From Paramyrothecium sp. XJ0827 (taxonomy: Eukaryota; Ascomycota; Sordariomycetes; Hypocreales; Stachybotryaceae), in assembly GCA_020881915.1 (NCBI GenBank), contig JAJFPB010000003.1:1612001-1676000 (forward strand): a stretch of DNA of 64,000 bases, in the 5' to 3' direction. The translations under genes were made by a program, and so were the position numbers. Positions 20,217-31,145 of the stretch are shown piece after piece. The first letter of the stretch is position 1, and the number at the start of each line of letters is the position of its first letter. The notes below the pieces were generated by a model. The model saw nothing but the letters and a program-made list of their open reading frames with translations. It did not search any database and was not told where the DNA came from.

Positions 20217-21787
20217 TATTTCCAAGACGCGGTCGGATCAAAGCAGCGAGGCGTTTGGCGGGACGTCTTGAGGATGACGGATTGTGCCAGTGGTGTGGCG
20301 TTACGTGCCGTCAATTCGGTATGCAGACTGCTTGGACTGGTCGACGAGCGAGTACCGCGCCTCCAAGCGCGTTGAGTGGAGGACCCGTTTTGGTGAATAC
20401 TTTCAACGCGAGGTCGTTTTCCATTGGATGACGTACCGCAGACAGGCTGCCAAAAATCCGTGTCGCCTTAGCACGTGACGACGTGTTTAATTCGTGCAAG
20501 GTTCTCTGTACCAAGAATACCCTAAGGTAAGGGTACCTTTCAGTATTCCGGGCCCTAAGGTAGGTTGCCAACAAATCGTCAGTTCCGCCTTAGTCATACG
20601 GCTTTTCAACGGACCATTGCACCGGTCCAGATAAGGTAACCTACCTAGCAGCACACCCACCGTATTTTAAAAAGAATAAAACAGTGATATCGCCGTTTTA
20701 ATCGCTGAATAGACTAACCATAATCCTAACCAGTGATCAAAACGGTGATATCAGTATTTTGTCCCTGACGAGACACCCGGGGTGGGCTCGTAGGTACATA
20801 TTTGGAGGCTGAGACAGTTTCTTACTTACGGTAGGCAGCCACGCTGGTCAGCAGAGCACCCAAAACTGACAGGAGAGCAAATATGTGCGTGGTACACTAT
20901 ATCATCAAGGCTTGATAGCAATCATTGCGACTTACAAACATTCTCTGCAACTTGGCAATTTCTATTAACCATTTTGTTTTGTCGCATTCCGCATCTTTGG
21001 GGTCATTTTTGGTTCCTTCCCGTTTTCCCTTGCTAACGTGCTTTGGTCAAAGGCACCAGGAGGGGAGGTACCTTACGTTGGGTTATGTTGGTTAGCTTAT
21101 CAGCGCCATAAAAGCACGGTAAGCCACAGAAGACCGACGGTGAAGTAGAAAGGGTCCCTTGTCTGTGCATTGGCAGTTTTTTATTTTCGGACGGTAGTGC
21201 TGCGACTCCGGCGAATCCTAGCCATATCACCGTTGCGCAACCCACCAAGAAGCCCCGTTGTGGTCTGGACTCATCGGGGAATGGCATGAGAAATTGGGTC
21301 GAGGTTGATGCACCGTCCTTTGGCTGAGTCCAATCTCGATGACGCGAGCCTCATCAGGTAAGTGTGTGGGGACCCGCACAGCCCGCGGACCTTCTTCCGG
21401 TCCAATGGTGAGCAGGCGTCCAGCTCGTCGCACTGATACGCGTCGTGAAGCTGCAGGACGTCCCGGCGCTAGCGCCGGTGACATGAGATCTAGAACCTCG
21501 AGCCCGCAGGCCCGTCCCAGATGAAGCGTCACGACCCCCATTCTTTCAGTTTGCATCCTCAGCGAGCTCCACCTGCGTATTGGTTGGCCCATGCCGCAGG
21601 GTGCGAATGTGACCGCCAACTTGACACGGGCTCACCACAGCTGTTTACCTTTGCAACCCTGCGGACTCTCCAGCGACCGGAGTCTCCTGCCGCGGGCTCG
21701 ACGGATGGGCAATTGACGACCCTCCATCGCTCGTCCCGTTGATTCCCCTCATTCTCGCCCGCCACTGTGCTGCGGAACTACAACGTC
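20217..21787. other. Divergent region RAD18 / Zn2Cys6 gene
   Basis: About 1.57 kb without a supported gene. It contains GGTACC and TAAGGTA words near 20520-20660 and 21067, an AT-rich patch at 20660-20760 with two similar near-palindromes (listed separately), and an ACGCGT hexamer at 21438-21443. Frames at 21227-21742 lack protein character. Confidence 0.6.
20678..20760. repeat. Two GATATC-centred near-palindromes
   Basis: 20678-20699 reads AAAACAGTGATATCGCCGTT plus TT, and 20739-20760 reads AAAACGGTGATATCAGTATT plus TT. Each is a near-perfect palindrome around GATATC, and the two resemble each other directly and in inverted orientation. Their spacing start to start is 61 bp. They could be paired binding sites of a dimeric regulator or the remnant ends of a small mobile element; I see no target-site duplication. 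Confidence 0.5.
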
Positions 21788-24311
21788 ATGACAGGTATTC
21801 GACCCATACTTCCTCGTCCACCCCCGGGCGACAGAGGCGCCCACTCGGATCACGAACATGGGCCGGGCGGCGGCGGTCGCTTTAGCCGCAAGAAATTCGA
21901 GCGCATCGCCCAGGCATGCGAGGTCTGCCGGCGCAAGAAAATCAAGGTAGGTGAACTGTGATTCGAACTCGAAAAGTTCTCGTCACCCTCGTCTATCTTT
22001 CTAACATTGTTTGAGTGCGATGGCCGACGCCCAGTGTGCTCGCCCTGCGTCATGCGTCATACCTCCTGCGAATACGTCAGTCAAAGCGGCCAGACAAAGC
22101 TTGACTTGGCAACTTCGCGTCTGGAAGCTTATGGCGCATTGTTTGAGGCATTGAAGAATGGCTCATCGCAGCAGAGGGAGATTCTTCTTCAACAAATCCA
22201 GTCGACAGAAAACATCATGTCCCTTGCGAAATTGGATATAAATGAACCTAAGCCTTTTTTTACCCCAAACACTGCTCCGGACCTTTCAAGCCAAGAGGTT
22301 CTCACTCCCAGCGAAAAATCGGAATCCCTGACGACTATACCCGGCCCTCAGCCTGAGGACCTTGAGCTTGCCCAAAAATGCCTCCTCGCCAGAATAAAAC
22401 TCCCGGAAGCTGCAATAACCCGCGGCGCCGTTGACTTCTTTTACGATGCCACGAGCCGGCTCTTCCAAGTATTCTCAACAGCATCGGCCGACCGATATCT
22501 TGTCTCGGTGTACAGTGGCGATGCCGTTGCTTATGTTGAAAAGATAGTCGCAACAGCATGCGTGTCAGCCATGGCCGCAGTTGGCTGTCAATACAGCAAT
22601 AACGAATACGACCAGGTAACCGAAAATGCCTTTTATGATACCGCAAGACACTGCCTCGACCTAGTCATCGAGCACTCACCCCTCGATGCTGTTGGAGTTT
22701 GTAGTCTGCTGGTTCTGTACAACATCATGAGTAAAGGCACTGTTGCCTTAAGCTATGTTGGTATGTTGGGCTTCCTGGTAAATGTCTCCATGACTGGCTG
22801 ACGTGGCAAAAGAAATGGGCCTGAGCATGGCGAGAATGCAAGGACTTTACGAAAAGAAGTGTCCTCACAGTGATATCTCTAAAAGCAAATGGCTGGAATG
22901 TCGCAAGATGTGGCGGGCCCTTGTCTTCTATTCCAGGTACGTTCTTCACTTGATGCGGTCGTCTCATCTACCTAACTGGGATGGGCCGTAGCTTTCTTGG
23001 TGCTACCCTGGGATACGTTTCGGGCAATGACACCATGTTCGACGTCAAGGTGAGTTTGCCAGGTATTTCGATGCGCACCGACTGGATTAACTCCTGGTCA
23101 GATATCCGAAATGAATGTAGACGACTCACAGGACATGGAGGACAGTAAGTTGCCAGACTGCCCCAAATCAAATAATAATCGTTGTAATAACCGTGGTCAA
23201 ATCATCAGTCGTGCAGGCAGAGTTGACTAAGATATCAATCCTGAAAGTAACAGTGCTTCGACTACATATGACGTTCAAAAACATCTCCGAACTAACGATT
23301 GAGGCGATTCTGGGAGATCTTTCGAGGTGGTACAATGACCTCCCTCCTCAGATGCGATTGGAAAATCTCAACGGCGGCGACCTTTCCATAGGATTGCGAC
23401 GTACGATTTATTACGCGCACTTGCTGCATCTCGGTGCAGTCATGCTCGTGTATCGCCTCGTTGCTTCTAAGGCTCAGCGCGTTTCGACCCTCGATCAGCA
23501 CCATGAGGATCCAGGCAGCGTTCGTTTTCATCGTTTCGCATACCGAGGAGTTATGGCAGCGAAACATTCGGCTCGCATCCTGGATCTGCTGTTGACAGAC
23601 ATTGGCGTCTTTCGCCGATGTTGGCTTGTCATGTGAGTACAGCGGCTACATAGCATATGCTTCTTCGCTGACGGTTACAGGTGCCAGAGCTATTCATCGT
23701 GCCTCACGATCCTGCACATGGTCGTGCAAGAGCAATTGCACGGCGTCCCTCGAGCAGAGTGGGAGGCAAATCTACAGCTCGCGTTGAAATGTCTCTCGGT
23801 GCTAGAGTATTGCGGCAGGATGGACCCAGTAGCAGCTAGGTTTCATCAAAAAGTAACCGGCTATTATATCAGGGTATCTCAGTTGCCCATGCCAGGGATA
23901 ATCGAGTTATCTCGCGACGAAGCGGTAATTTCGTTACAGGCAACGTCGACAGCAACATCTGATGGCGAGTATTTACTACGCATTCCATCAAATGCCAATC
24001 CGGAACGGATTGCATTGGCGAAAGAACTCCTGCACTTGGTATGCGTGCCCTTCGGCGACGCAGAAGCTAAACTTTACTCAGAGAAGCTTGCAAAGAGGCC
24101 AGGCTGGCGGCCTGATCCAACATGCTACGAGCATCCACAGTTGATCGAGCGACTTAATCTGGAGATGGTGGCGGAGGCCCGCCTCCATGACACAGGTGTC
24201 GATGGCTTGATCGACCAGCTTCGAAATGGATTGGGTGGACCGGATCCAACCAAGTTCCTCGGAGATGCGGCACCACATGGCTGGTCAGTGGGAGGCTTCC
24301 CGCCGATTTAA
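21788..24311 (+). CDS. Zn(II)2Cys6 fungal transcription factor
   Basis: Binuclear zinc-cluster regulator, nuclear by family. Seven exons: 21788-21946, 22016-22760, 22813-22936, 22992-23049, 23102-23144, 23209-23632 and 23681-24311, giving 674 residues. The zinc cluster is split by intron 1: CEVCRRKKIK then CDGRRPVCSPCVMRHTSCEY, a complete six-Cys set with spacing 2-6-6-2-6. The middle region resembles the fungal-specific transcription factor domain (LFQVFSTASADRYL to MARMQGLYEKK). I read intron 3's boundary as AAAAG at 22812, preceded by a CTGAC branch; this join is the least certain. The target pathway is not evident, because no metabolic cluster is adjacent. Divergent from RAD18 at a distance of 1.57 kb. 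Confidence 0.8.
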
Positions 24312-25159
24312 TAATCCTTTAGATGGCAGTACATGAGCTCATCTAGAAAGGTCTGGACGGCTTATACACTCGCCATGTCCGATTTGTTTTCGTTTGATGT
24401 TTCACTCAGTGGGGGGGGCTACCCAACATGTCCAGGAGGGAGCGTTTAAAAAGTCGTTGATTGCATCTTAATGAGGCCCGGCGCCGGCGCGCATGAACCG
24501 CAATAGGCCCTGAAATTCGTGGTGAGTGGACAAGTCGAGACTACTTAGCAAGCTATCCAATAACGCTGCTTGCAATCGAAGCAAAACTCTTGTTGCACTC
24601 ACCTGGTGATGGTAGAGTTGGGTTAAGCTCTACCTCTTCGAAAGATAATGCAGGACGACGTTCTACTCTCAAGCAAGAAAATCAACGCCAGCTCAACCTG
24701 GTCAATTGTTCGATGTTCTAGGAGGCCCCATTCTGAGGATAGGCACGAGATCGTGTGAGGGGGCGGCGTTGACACCATCGTGAAAGTAGGTTCCAGTGCG
24801 TTGAAGGTTCCATGCCTTTTGGCTAGTCTCTCATGTATATGCCCAAATTTCTAGGCTTGGGTTGAAGGTACAGAGGTCAGATGGATTTGTGATACGGTGT
24901 TTCGCCCCTAGGAAGTTTCACTGGTAGCTGCAGGAGAACAGTGAGATCTTGGTTGTGAGAACATGGGGGTGCACGAAGCGATGTTGCGACGACTTTTACA
25001 GGGCCATCCAGACCAATTTCATCAAATGCTTCAAACCAATTACTAGAATTCTCATATGACGACTGAAGACAAGCAGGTTAGATAATCATATTTAAGTCAG
25101 ACAGGGTGAACGAACGGAGCACAGGTCCATAAGAACGAGGAAGGTGGCCGGCTGTAAGT

Positions 25160-25175
25160 GCCATCACGTGATGGC
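25160..25175. promoter_or_regulatory. 16-bp palindrome with TCACGTGA E-box core
   Basis: GCCATCACGTGATGGC is a perfect palindrome, 101-116 bp upstream of the Cdc27 ATG. The core TCACGTGA is the classical site of bHLH dimers such as Cbf1 or USF-like factors. Which protein binds here is inference. Confidence 0.55.
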
Positions 25176-25188
25176 GCGTCGACCTCAC

Positions 25189-25194
25189 ACGCGT
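25189..25194. promoter_or_regulatory. ACGCGT MCB-type box upstream of Cdc27
   Basis: An exact ACGCGT hexamer 82-87 bp before the ATG. In yeasts this MluI cell-cycle box is bound by MBF and drives G1/S expression of replication genes, which suits the product. The same hexamer precedes MCM6 in this window. Confidence 0.5.
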
Positions 25195-25275
25195 CTCCAT
25201 TCTTCTTAACCGCATCACCCAATTGCTCGACCGACTACAGACATCGCCAGGTACCAAGTTGCCAATCTTCTCACA

Positions 25276-26832
25276 ATGGATGAGCATAAGAAGTATCTCG
25301 CGGACCGCCTTTTGAGCGAGGAGCAGCCTGTAGGTACTCGAAGATTATTTCGAGAGATGCAACAAATGCGTTGATCCAGCGGCTAAGGCGTAACCATTTT
25401 TAGGTGACATATCGTTTGCTGAGTCGAGCGCTCAATGTTCACGTCAACACTGCCAAGGAGTAAGCATGATTATTCCATATGACTTGCTTGCGCCCGTATA
25501 TCTTACAAAGACAGCAGGATGCTTTATGACTTCCACAGCCATCAAAATGCTCTCAAGCCGAGCTCCATCCATGCAACCTTTCTTGTCTACGGCACCAAGT
25601 CTGTGGCGGAATCCAATGGTAATGGCGACGTCGAGATGAGCAGTTCCTTTCCAGACAATGAGTCCGTTTCGGAAGAGGCGCCTGCAGCGACCCTGACCCT
25701 TGTCAGAGAGGAGAATGTCAAAGGTGGGCCCTGCGTAGAACGGTATCACTCTAGGTCAAATGCTCATGATTCTTACAGATGTGCTGGCTGAGTACCAAGT
25801 TGTGACCTCAATTCATATTTACAGCTTGGCCCCACATCCACTCAAAGACTTGTCCATGCTTTCAGATGTGGCTCGATCAGTGGCGGAGTACTCCGTGAAG
25901 GAGGACCGTCTGTCGACTGCCAAAACTTACGGTACGATACAGAATCCTCAAGTGCGCCGGAGGGACCTCAAAGGACGCCGTCCAGCTCCACCGGCACCAA
26001 CGCAGTCTTCAGCCACTGTGAAGAAGGAAGCACCGCCTGCGAAGCCCACAACAACAACCAAGGTGAAGCAGGAGGTCAAGCAAGAACAACCAGCTACATC
26101 TTCCAGGGAGACCACGCCGGCTTCGACAACTACCAAAAGTACCACGGCACCATCCATGAAACGAAGCAACTCGGGCGGTGGAATCATGCAATCTTTTGCC
26201 AAGTCGAAGCCACCAAAGCCCAAAGCTGCTGCCAAGAAGGAGGAGGAAGACACCGCCATGGCACTGTCGGACGATGGCGAAGCAGACGATATGGATATCG
26301 TCCCTCCAAAAGCTCCTGCAGCCGACGGAGAGTCCGTCCGGGCAGCCAGAAAACAGCGAGAAGCAGAGCTGCGGCGGATGATGGAAGACGATGATGACGA
26401 CGAAGAAGAAGAGGAGAAAAAGGAGGAGGCTGCTGATGAGGAAATGGAGGATGTGCCTGAGCCGGAGCCGGAACCTCAACCTGAGGTCAAGGAAGACAAG
26501 GAGCCAGCTGAAATCATCTCGAGTTCCAGCAACGGACGTAGGAGAGGCAAGCGAAGGGTCATGAAGAAGAAACGCACACTCGATGACCAGGGCTACATGG
26601 GTAAGTTGTGAAACACACAGCTTCAGAAACGATTCGCTAATTTTACGTCTCATCAGTCACCATTCAAGAGCCTGGTTGGGAATCATTTTCTGAAGACGAT
26701 GCTCCCCCGCCAGCCAAGAAGGTGGCAACCCCAGCCTCAGCCTCGTCCTCTCAAGGCACCACAGGCAAGGCAAAGAAGCCGGCCGGCAAGAGCGGTCAAG
26801 GCAGCATTATGTCCTTCTTTGCCAAGAAGTGA
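25276..26832 (+). CDS. cdc27: DNA polymerase delta subunit Cdc27/POLD3
   Basis: Accessory subunit of DNA polymerase delta (human POLD3, yeast Pol32), linking the polymerase to PCNA during lagging-strand synthesis and repair. Five exons: 25276-25329, 25404-25459, 25518-25723, 25779-26600 and 26657-26832, giving 437 residues. The N terminus EEQPVTYRLLSRALNVHVNTAKEML is the winged-helix part that binds the B subunit. The middle is Lys/Pro-rich, then a strongly acidic block of Asp and Glu. The protein ends with the PCNA-interaction motif QGSIMSFFAKK (Q-x-x-I-x-x-F-F), which is decisive. All exon phases join cleanly. Convergent with the aminotransferase gene, stop codons only 49 bp apart. Confidence 0.93.
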
Positions 26833-26881
26833 GGAATCGTTCATTGTCGCTACAGCGAGACCGCTAGGTGTTGGGTGTATT

Positions 26882-28362
26882 TTACTTGAACGCATGTGTG
26901 AAGCTGTCTTCGTGCGGCTTCGTGGACAAACTCTCATAATACCCCCTATTCTCCTGCATCCTCTTCAGCAAGCGTCCGAGCCTTCGGACACCCTCTACGA
27001 GGTCGTCCTCCGCTTCCCAGGCGTAGCAAAGTCGTATCTCGTCATTGAACTTGGCGCTCGCCTCGTCCCCGTGAACCTCAAACATGTTGCCGAACCCGAT
27101 GATCATGTTCTCCTCCTCCAGCGCCCTGTCCGAGATGAGCTTCGACGGCAGGCCCTGGGTCGGCGTGAACCACACAAAGTAGCCGCCGTAGACGCCGGCG
27201 CCGGCCAAGGCGCTTTCGCGCAGCGTGGCGCCCAGCGGGGCAATGTGCTCGTGGATGGCCTCCATCATGCGCCTGTGCCTTCGCTGCAGAGCCGGGCGCA
27301 CCGTCTCGTCGACGTACTTCTCCAGCGTGCCGCTCTCCACCAGGTCCGCCAGGATGGCCGCCGACAATTGGCTCGGCGCGCCGCCTGACTGCGTGCAGCC
27401 GTTGCTGCCCAGCCCCACGACGAATGCGGGCGACGCCTCGACCCAGCCGGTGCGCACGCCGGGCCCGGCCATCTTGCTGAAGGAGCCGTTGCTGATGGCG
27501 TAGCCGAACCCCCGAGGGTCGGCGGCGGCCGGCCCCATGGCCAGGTCGATATCGCACAACCGCGGGAGCCGCATGGTGGAGGGGGCGTCGCGCGTGCGGC
27601 CCGGCGGACCCTCGAGCGGCCACTGCAGCAGGTCGTACACGTCGTCGCAGATGATGAGGGCGTCGTGCTCGCGGGCCAGCTCGACCAGCTGCTCGCGCCG
27701 ACGAAGGGACATGGTCTTGCCGGAGGGGTTGGAGCATGTCGGCACGGCGTAGATGACATGGCGGTAGAACTTTCGGTTTGGCCCTGGGCTCTTGTAAGGC
27801 TGGAAGGAGATGGCGGTGTCAGCTTGCTCAGAACTAGATGAAGAAAAGGATAGTGCCAATGTTCAGTTAACTGGCTGCTTACCTTCTCCCGCGACTGGTC
27901 CCCCTTTCTCCCCTGCTCCTCCTCCAGCGCCACGAGCTTGGCCCTCAGCGCCTCCACATCCACGCCCTCCTCGTCCTCGGGCACCGCCCTCATCCTCCCC
28001 TCGAACCCGGCGTCGGCGAAGATGTCGCACACGAGGTGGTAGCACGGGGCGACGAGCCACACGGCCCGCGTGTACGCCGGGTCCGTGAAGGTCTGCATGA
28101 CGCTGCCGATGCTCTGGCTGGCGCCGCCCGAGACGCAGACGCGGCGCCAGTCCGGCTCGACGCCGTAGTGCCGGCCCAGCCACGCCGCCAGCCCGACCCG
28201 CAGCGCCGGGTGGCCCGCGCTCGGGCCGTACTCGAGTATCGGCGTGTACACGGCCGGGTCGGCGAGCACGCGCTGCGCCGCCGCCGAGAGGTGCGCCGCG
28301 GGGAGGAGGTCCGGCGACGGCCAGCCCCGGAGGAGGTTGATGCGCTTCTGGGGCGGCGTCAT
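26882..28362 (-). CDS. Fold-type-I PLP aminotransferase (YER152C-like)
   Basis: Pyridoxal-phosphate-dependent class I/II aminotransferase. Two exons, 28362-27883 and 27799-26882, give 465 residues. The cofactor motifs are clear: Asn in CSNPSG (about 184), Asp in IICDDVYDLL (about 212) and the Schiff-base Lys in NGSFSKMAGPGVRTGW (about 269), with the Arg of RLCYAWE near the C terminus. N-terminal features are LLRGWPSPDLLP and LEYGPSAGHPALR. Resemblance is to the YER152C group, related to 2-aminoadipate or aromatic transaminases; the substrate is not readable. The start is MTPPQKRINLL; upstream codons lack ATG. The gene is much more GC-rich than its neighbours, giving long open antisense frames. 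Intron 27800-27882 has an AGCTGAC branch site. Confidence 0.87.
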
Positions 28363-28864
28363 GGCTTGGCGAGTGCGTTGTTTTTCTTTTTCTGTATCGT
28401 TTGTTGAAGGCTGCAAAATTCCGTTGAGCCCGCTTAAAAGGAAGGAAGGAGTTTTCAGTTTTCAGTCAGTGTTGTACATGAGCTCAGCAGCTGTTCTGTG
28501 CAGCCGCAGTCGTAAGTGATTGGACTGCGTACGTCATGAGTCAGTCGCGAATTCGCAACGAAACGACTTTCGACGCATGTGTGAGCCACTCTTCTGCGAG
28601 CACATCACGACTTGGCCAGCATGGAAGGTTTACTTAGCAAGCGCAAAATATAATCAATTTTCCTGTACAGTTATTTCGACTTTTTTTTTTAATTGTTGGT
28701 GTCGTGCGCTCACTACTAGAAAACGAGAAAATGAGAGATCAAGAGTTGATCTTGGTTGATCGATTGAGATCTGCAAATATCTCCTTCCGGCCACGGCGTA
28801 ACTGCCACGAATAATATACAACTCATTTTTACACAAATCCCAAATGTCGTAGGAACCTCCCTTT
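28363..28864. other. Intergenic region, aminotransferase to GH125
   Basis: 500 bp upstream of one minus-strand gene and downstream of another. A T tract of about 11 lies near 28681. A TTTTTCTTTTT tract lies just upstream of the aminotransferase start. No gene is seen. Confidence 0.55.
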
Positions 28865-30628
28865 TCATAACTCGTAAGGCTCAGCTCCCTCTCCAAAAAT
28901 GAGGTGAGGTTTCCTCTTCGCCAGGTCCAGTATCGTCTGGGCAAACACGCCGTTCGCCCAAGCAAACCAGCTCCTCGTGTATTGCGAGAGGTAGTTTACA
29001 TTAACGCTTTCATGGATGAGACCTAGCTTGGAGGAGTCGAGGACTAGCTCAAGACACTCTTGGATCTCGTTGTCGTCATTTGACGTTTGCGCCTGCAAGA
29101 GCAAGCTCATCGGCCATGCGTTGCGCAACCCGATGTGCGGTCCTGCACATTGTTAGCTTGTCTGCGGAAAGGAGCTCCATGTTGCAAAGAGGCTTTGCTT
29201 ACCGCCGATTCCCTTAAATGCGTCACCTTTGAGGTAATAGGGGTTTCCTTGTTGGCTCAAAACCATCTTTCGCGTGTTCTGATAAACCGGATCTTCAACG
29301 CTGCAGAAACCCATGACCGGTAGCGCAAGGAGTGACGGGTAGTTGGCATCATCCATTAAAATCGAAGAGCCATACCCATCCACCTCAAAGGCAAAAACAT
29401 CACCGTGTACCTTATGCTTCACTATACCATGCTCCATGACTCCGTCGCGTAGCTGCTCGCTCCATTGGTCGATTTCTTTCGCAAACGCATTCTTACCTGC
29501 TGCCCGAAGGATCGAGGCAGTTCGGTTAAGCTCAGCGGACATCATGGCATTGGCAGGGATGAAGAAGCCTAAGATGGTCGCATCGTCACTGGGTCTAAAG
29601 GCTGACCGAACCAGTCCAGTTCCAGCGTTGAGAGGATTGCCGACGCCATGGAGGTTCAGGGTCTCTGTGCCGGTATTTGTACCTCGCTGGAAGGTATACT
29701 CGTTGCGCTCGAATTGTCCCGTAGTCGGATCGAAAGTCGGCTTGGATTGTTCCTCCAAGACATGCAACAGAGTGGCAAGCGCGAGGTACCACCTCTTGTT
29801 GAGGAACTCGGTCGATCCGGTATGCTCGTAGAAGCTGTTGCCCAAGGCCAAGAAATGCGCCAACGAGTCGAGCTCGTACTTGCACTCGAACACCCGGCCC
29901 GGTTCGTACGCCGGATTTACCTCGTCGTCCTGGCCATTGTTGCTCGGAGGGAGGTCGCTGATGGGTGGCGGCTGGAAGGCGTTGCAGTAAGGCGCCTCGA
30001 TCACGTACTCGGCCTGCGTGTTGATGGCGCCGAGGATAAGGTTGAAGATGGCGGGGTCTTTCTTGGCTAGGGGTTGGTAGGGTCGCAGTTGGTTCGTCGA
30101 GTCGCGCAACCACTCGGCAATAATGTCGCCTGTGATGATGAAAGCCTGCGGGCCCTCCCATGCGCCGTCTTCTTGCGCGGTCCGGTAGCCGCCGAAGTGG
30201 AAGAAGCCTGTCTCCGTGCCCCCCTGGGTGTGGAACTTGACGGTCGTGTCGGTCGTTGACGGGAACGCATTCTCAAAGAGGCGCATGAGATCCGGATCCT
30301 TGATCCGGGTCCGCATGTCCTCTATCACCTTTTCGATCTCGTCCGAATGGAACGTGCGGCATCGCTTGTCCGGGCGCTGGAAGGGTAGGGCGCGGGGGCC
30401 CGAGCTGAGCGGCTGGCTGTACGCAAGTCAGAGAGTCGGGTGGTTCGAAGATTAAGTCAATGGCTCTTCAACCCACTGTGAATGCGAGGCATAAGTCGCA
30501 TAGTCTGGACATGCCGCTTCATAATCATTAAAGAGCGGTTCCTGGTCCTGGTCCTGGTCTAGGCTGGCGGCGGAGGGTAGGAAGCCAACAGCTGCCAATA
30601 GGCATGGTAGCAGAATGTTGGCAAGCAT
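28865..30628 (-). CDS. Secreted exo-alpha-1,6-mannosidase, GH125
   Basis: Glycoside hydrolase family 125 (formerly DUF1237), metal-independent exo-alpha-1,6-mannosidases. Three exons: 30628-30477, 30416-29203 and 29142-28865, giving 547 residues. An N-terminal signal peptide is visible (MLANILLPCLLAAVGFLPSA, cleavage likely near residue 21). Family motifs follow: LPFQRPDKRCRTFHS, FENAFPSTTDTTVKF, FIITGDIIAEWLRDSTNQLRPY, ECKYELDSLAHFL, AFRPSDDATILGFFIPANAM, then DGYGSSILMDDANYPSLLALP and the C-terminal HIGLRNAWPMSLLLQA. The product probably trims mannan or glycoprotein mannose outside the cell or in the secretory pathway. Both introns are 60 nt. The catalytic acid and base were not placed individually. 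Confidence 0.9.
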
Positions 30629-31145
30629 GGCGAAAGGAAGGGTTCAAGGCAGCACGCGAGAGGTACTCATAAAGATGATTGCAATCGAGCCCAGCTCGGA
30701 GATCAATTCCTACCGTAGGCACTGTGTTTCAAGGATGAATCGCTACACGGGCAGGGTCATGAATGTCACGGACACATGTGAGGTGAGGTGCAGGTAAGGC
30801 AGGCAACCTGGAAGGTAGGGGTAGCTCCTGATTACCTCATTGAACTTTAACTTAGCGCCTCTGCCCCGCCCCCCAGTGGTATGGTCCAGGGTCTTTTTGT
30901 CTTTCCTTAACCAGGCTGGCGGTAGTTACAGTTGATTGAGTGCCTTAGCACAATTGATAAGGGTTTGCACTTCCTCTACACTTTGGACTCCTCTGCTTTC
31001 TCACGTCCTTCATGAGCAACTTCACTTTCCTCAAAAATCAAGACAAACAATCCATTGGGTATTTAGTATAAACTCCGGAACAACGACTGGCTAAAACATG
31101 AAATCATCGTACAACGGCCCAACGTTTCAACAAGCAAAACGCCCC
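30629..31145. other. Intergenic region, GH125 to ESA1
   Basis: 517 bp between two minus-strand genes: GH125 promoter plus ESA1 3' region. It contains GGTAAGGC- and GGTAG-type words near 30790-30830 and a CCCCGCCCCCC run near 30870. No gene is seen. Confidence 0.55.

Larger units (their letters stand above)
24312..25275. other. Intergenic region, Zn2Cys6 gene to Cdc27
   Basis: About 960 bp without a supported gene. It has a run of eight G at about 24412, a GC-palindromic GGCGCCGGCGCGC near 24481, and, close to the Cdc27 start, the palindromic E-box and ACGCGT box listed separately. Confidence 0.6.

Noticed and set aside
20640..20780. AT-rich patch as a miniature transposon
   Set aside because: No matching terminal inverted repeats plus target duplication could be found around the two palindromes; kept only as a repeat pair.
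27078..28407. Long open frames antisense or in other frames of the aminotransferase gene, rich in Arg, Pro and Ala
   Set aside because: They are by-products of high GC; no family motifs, no ATG-based starts, and the PLP enzyme in the other frame is complete.
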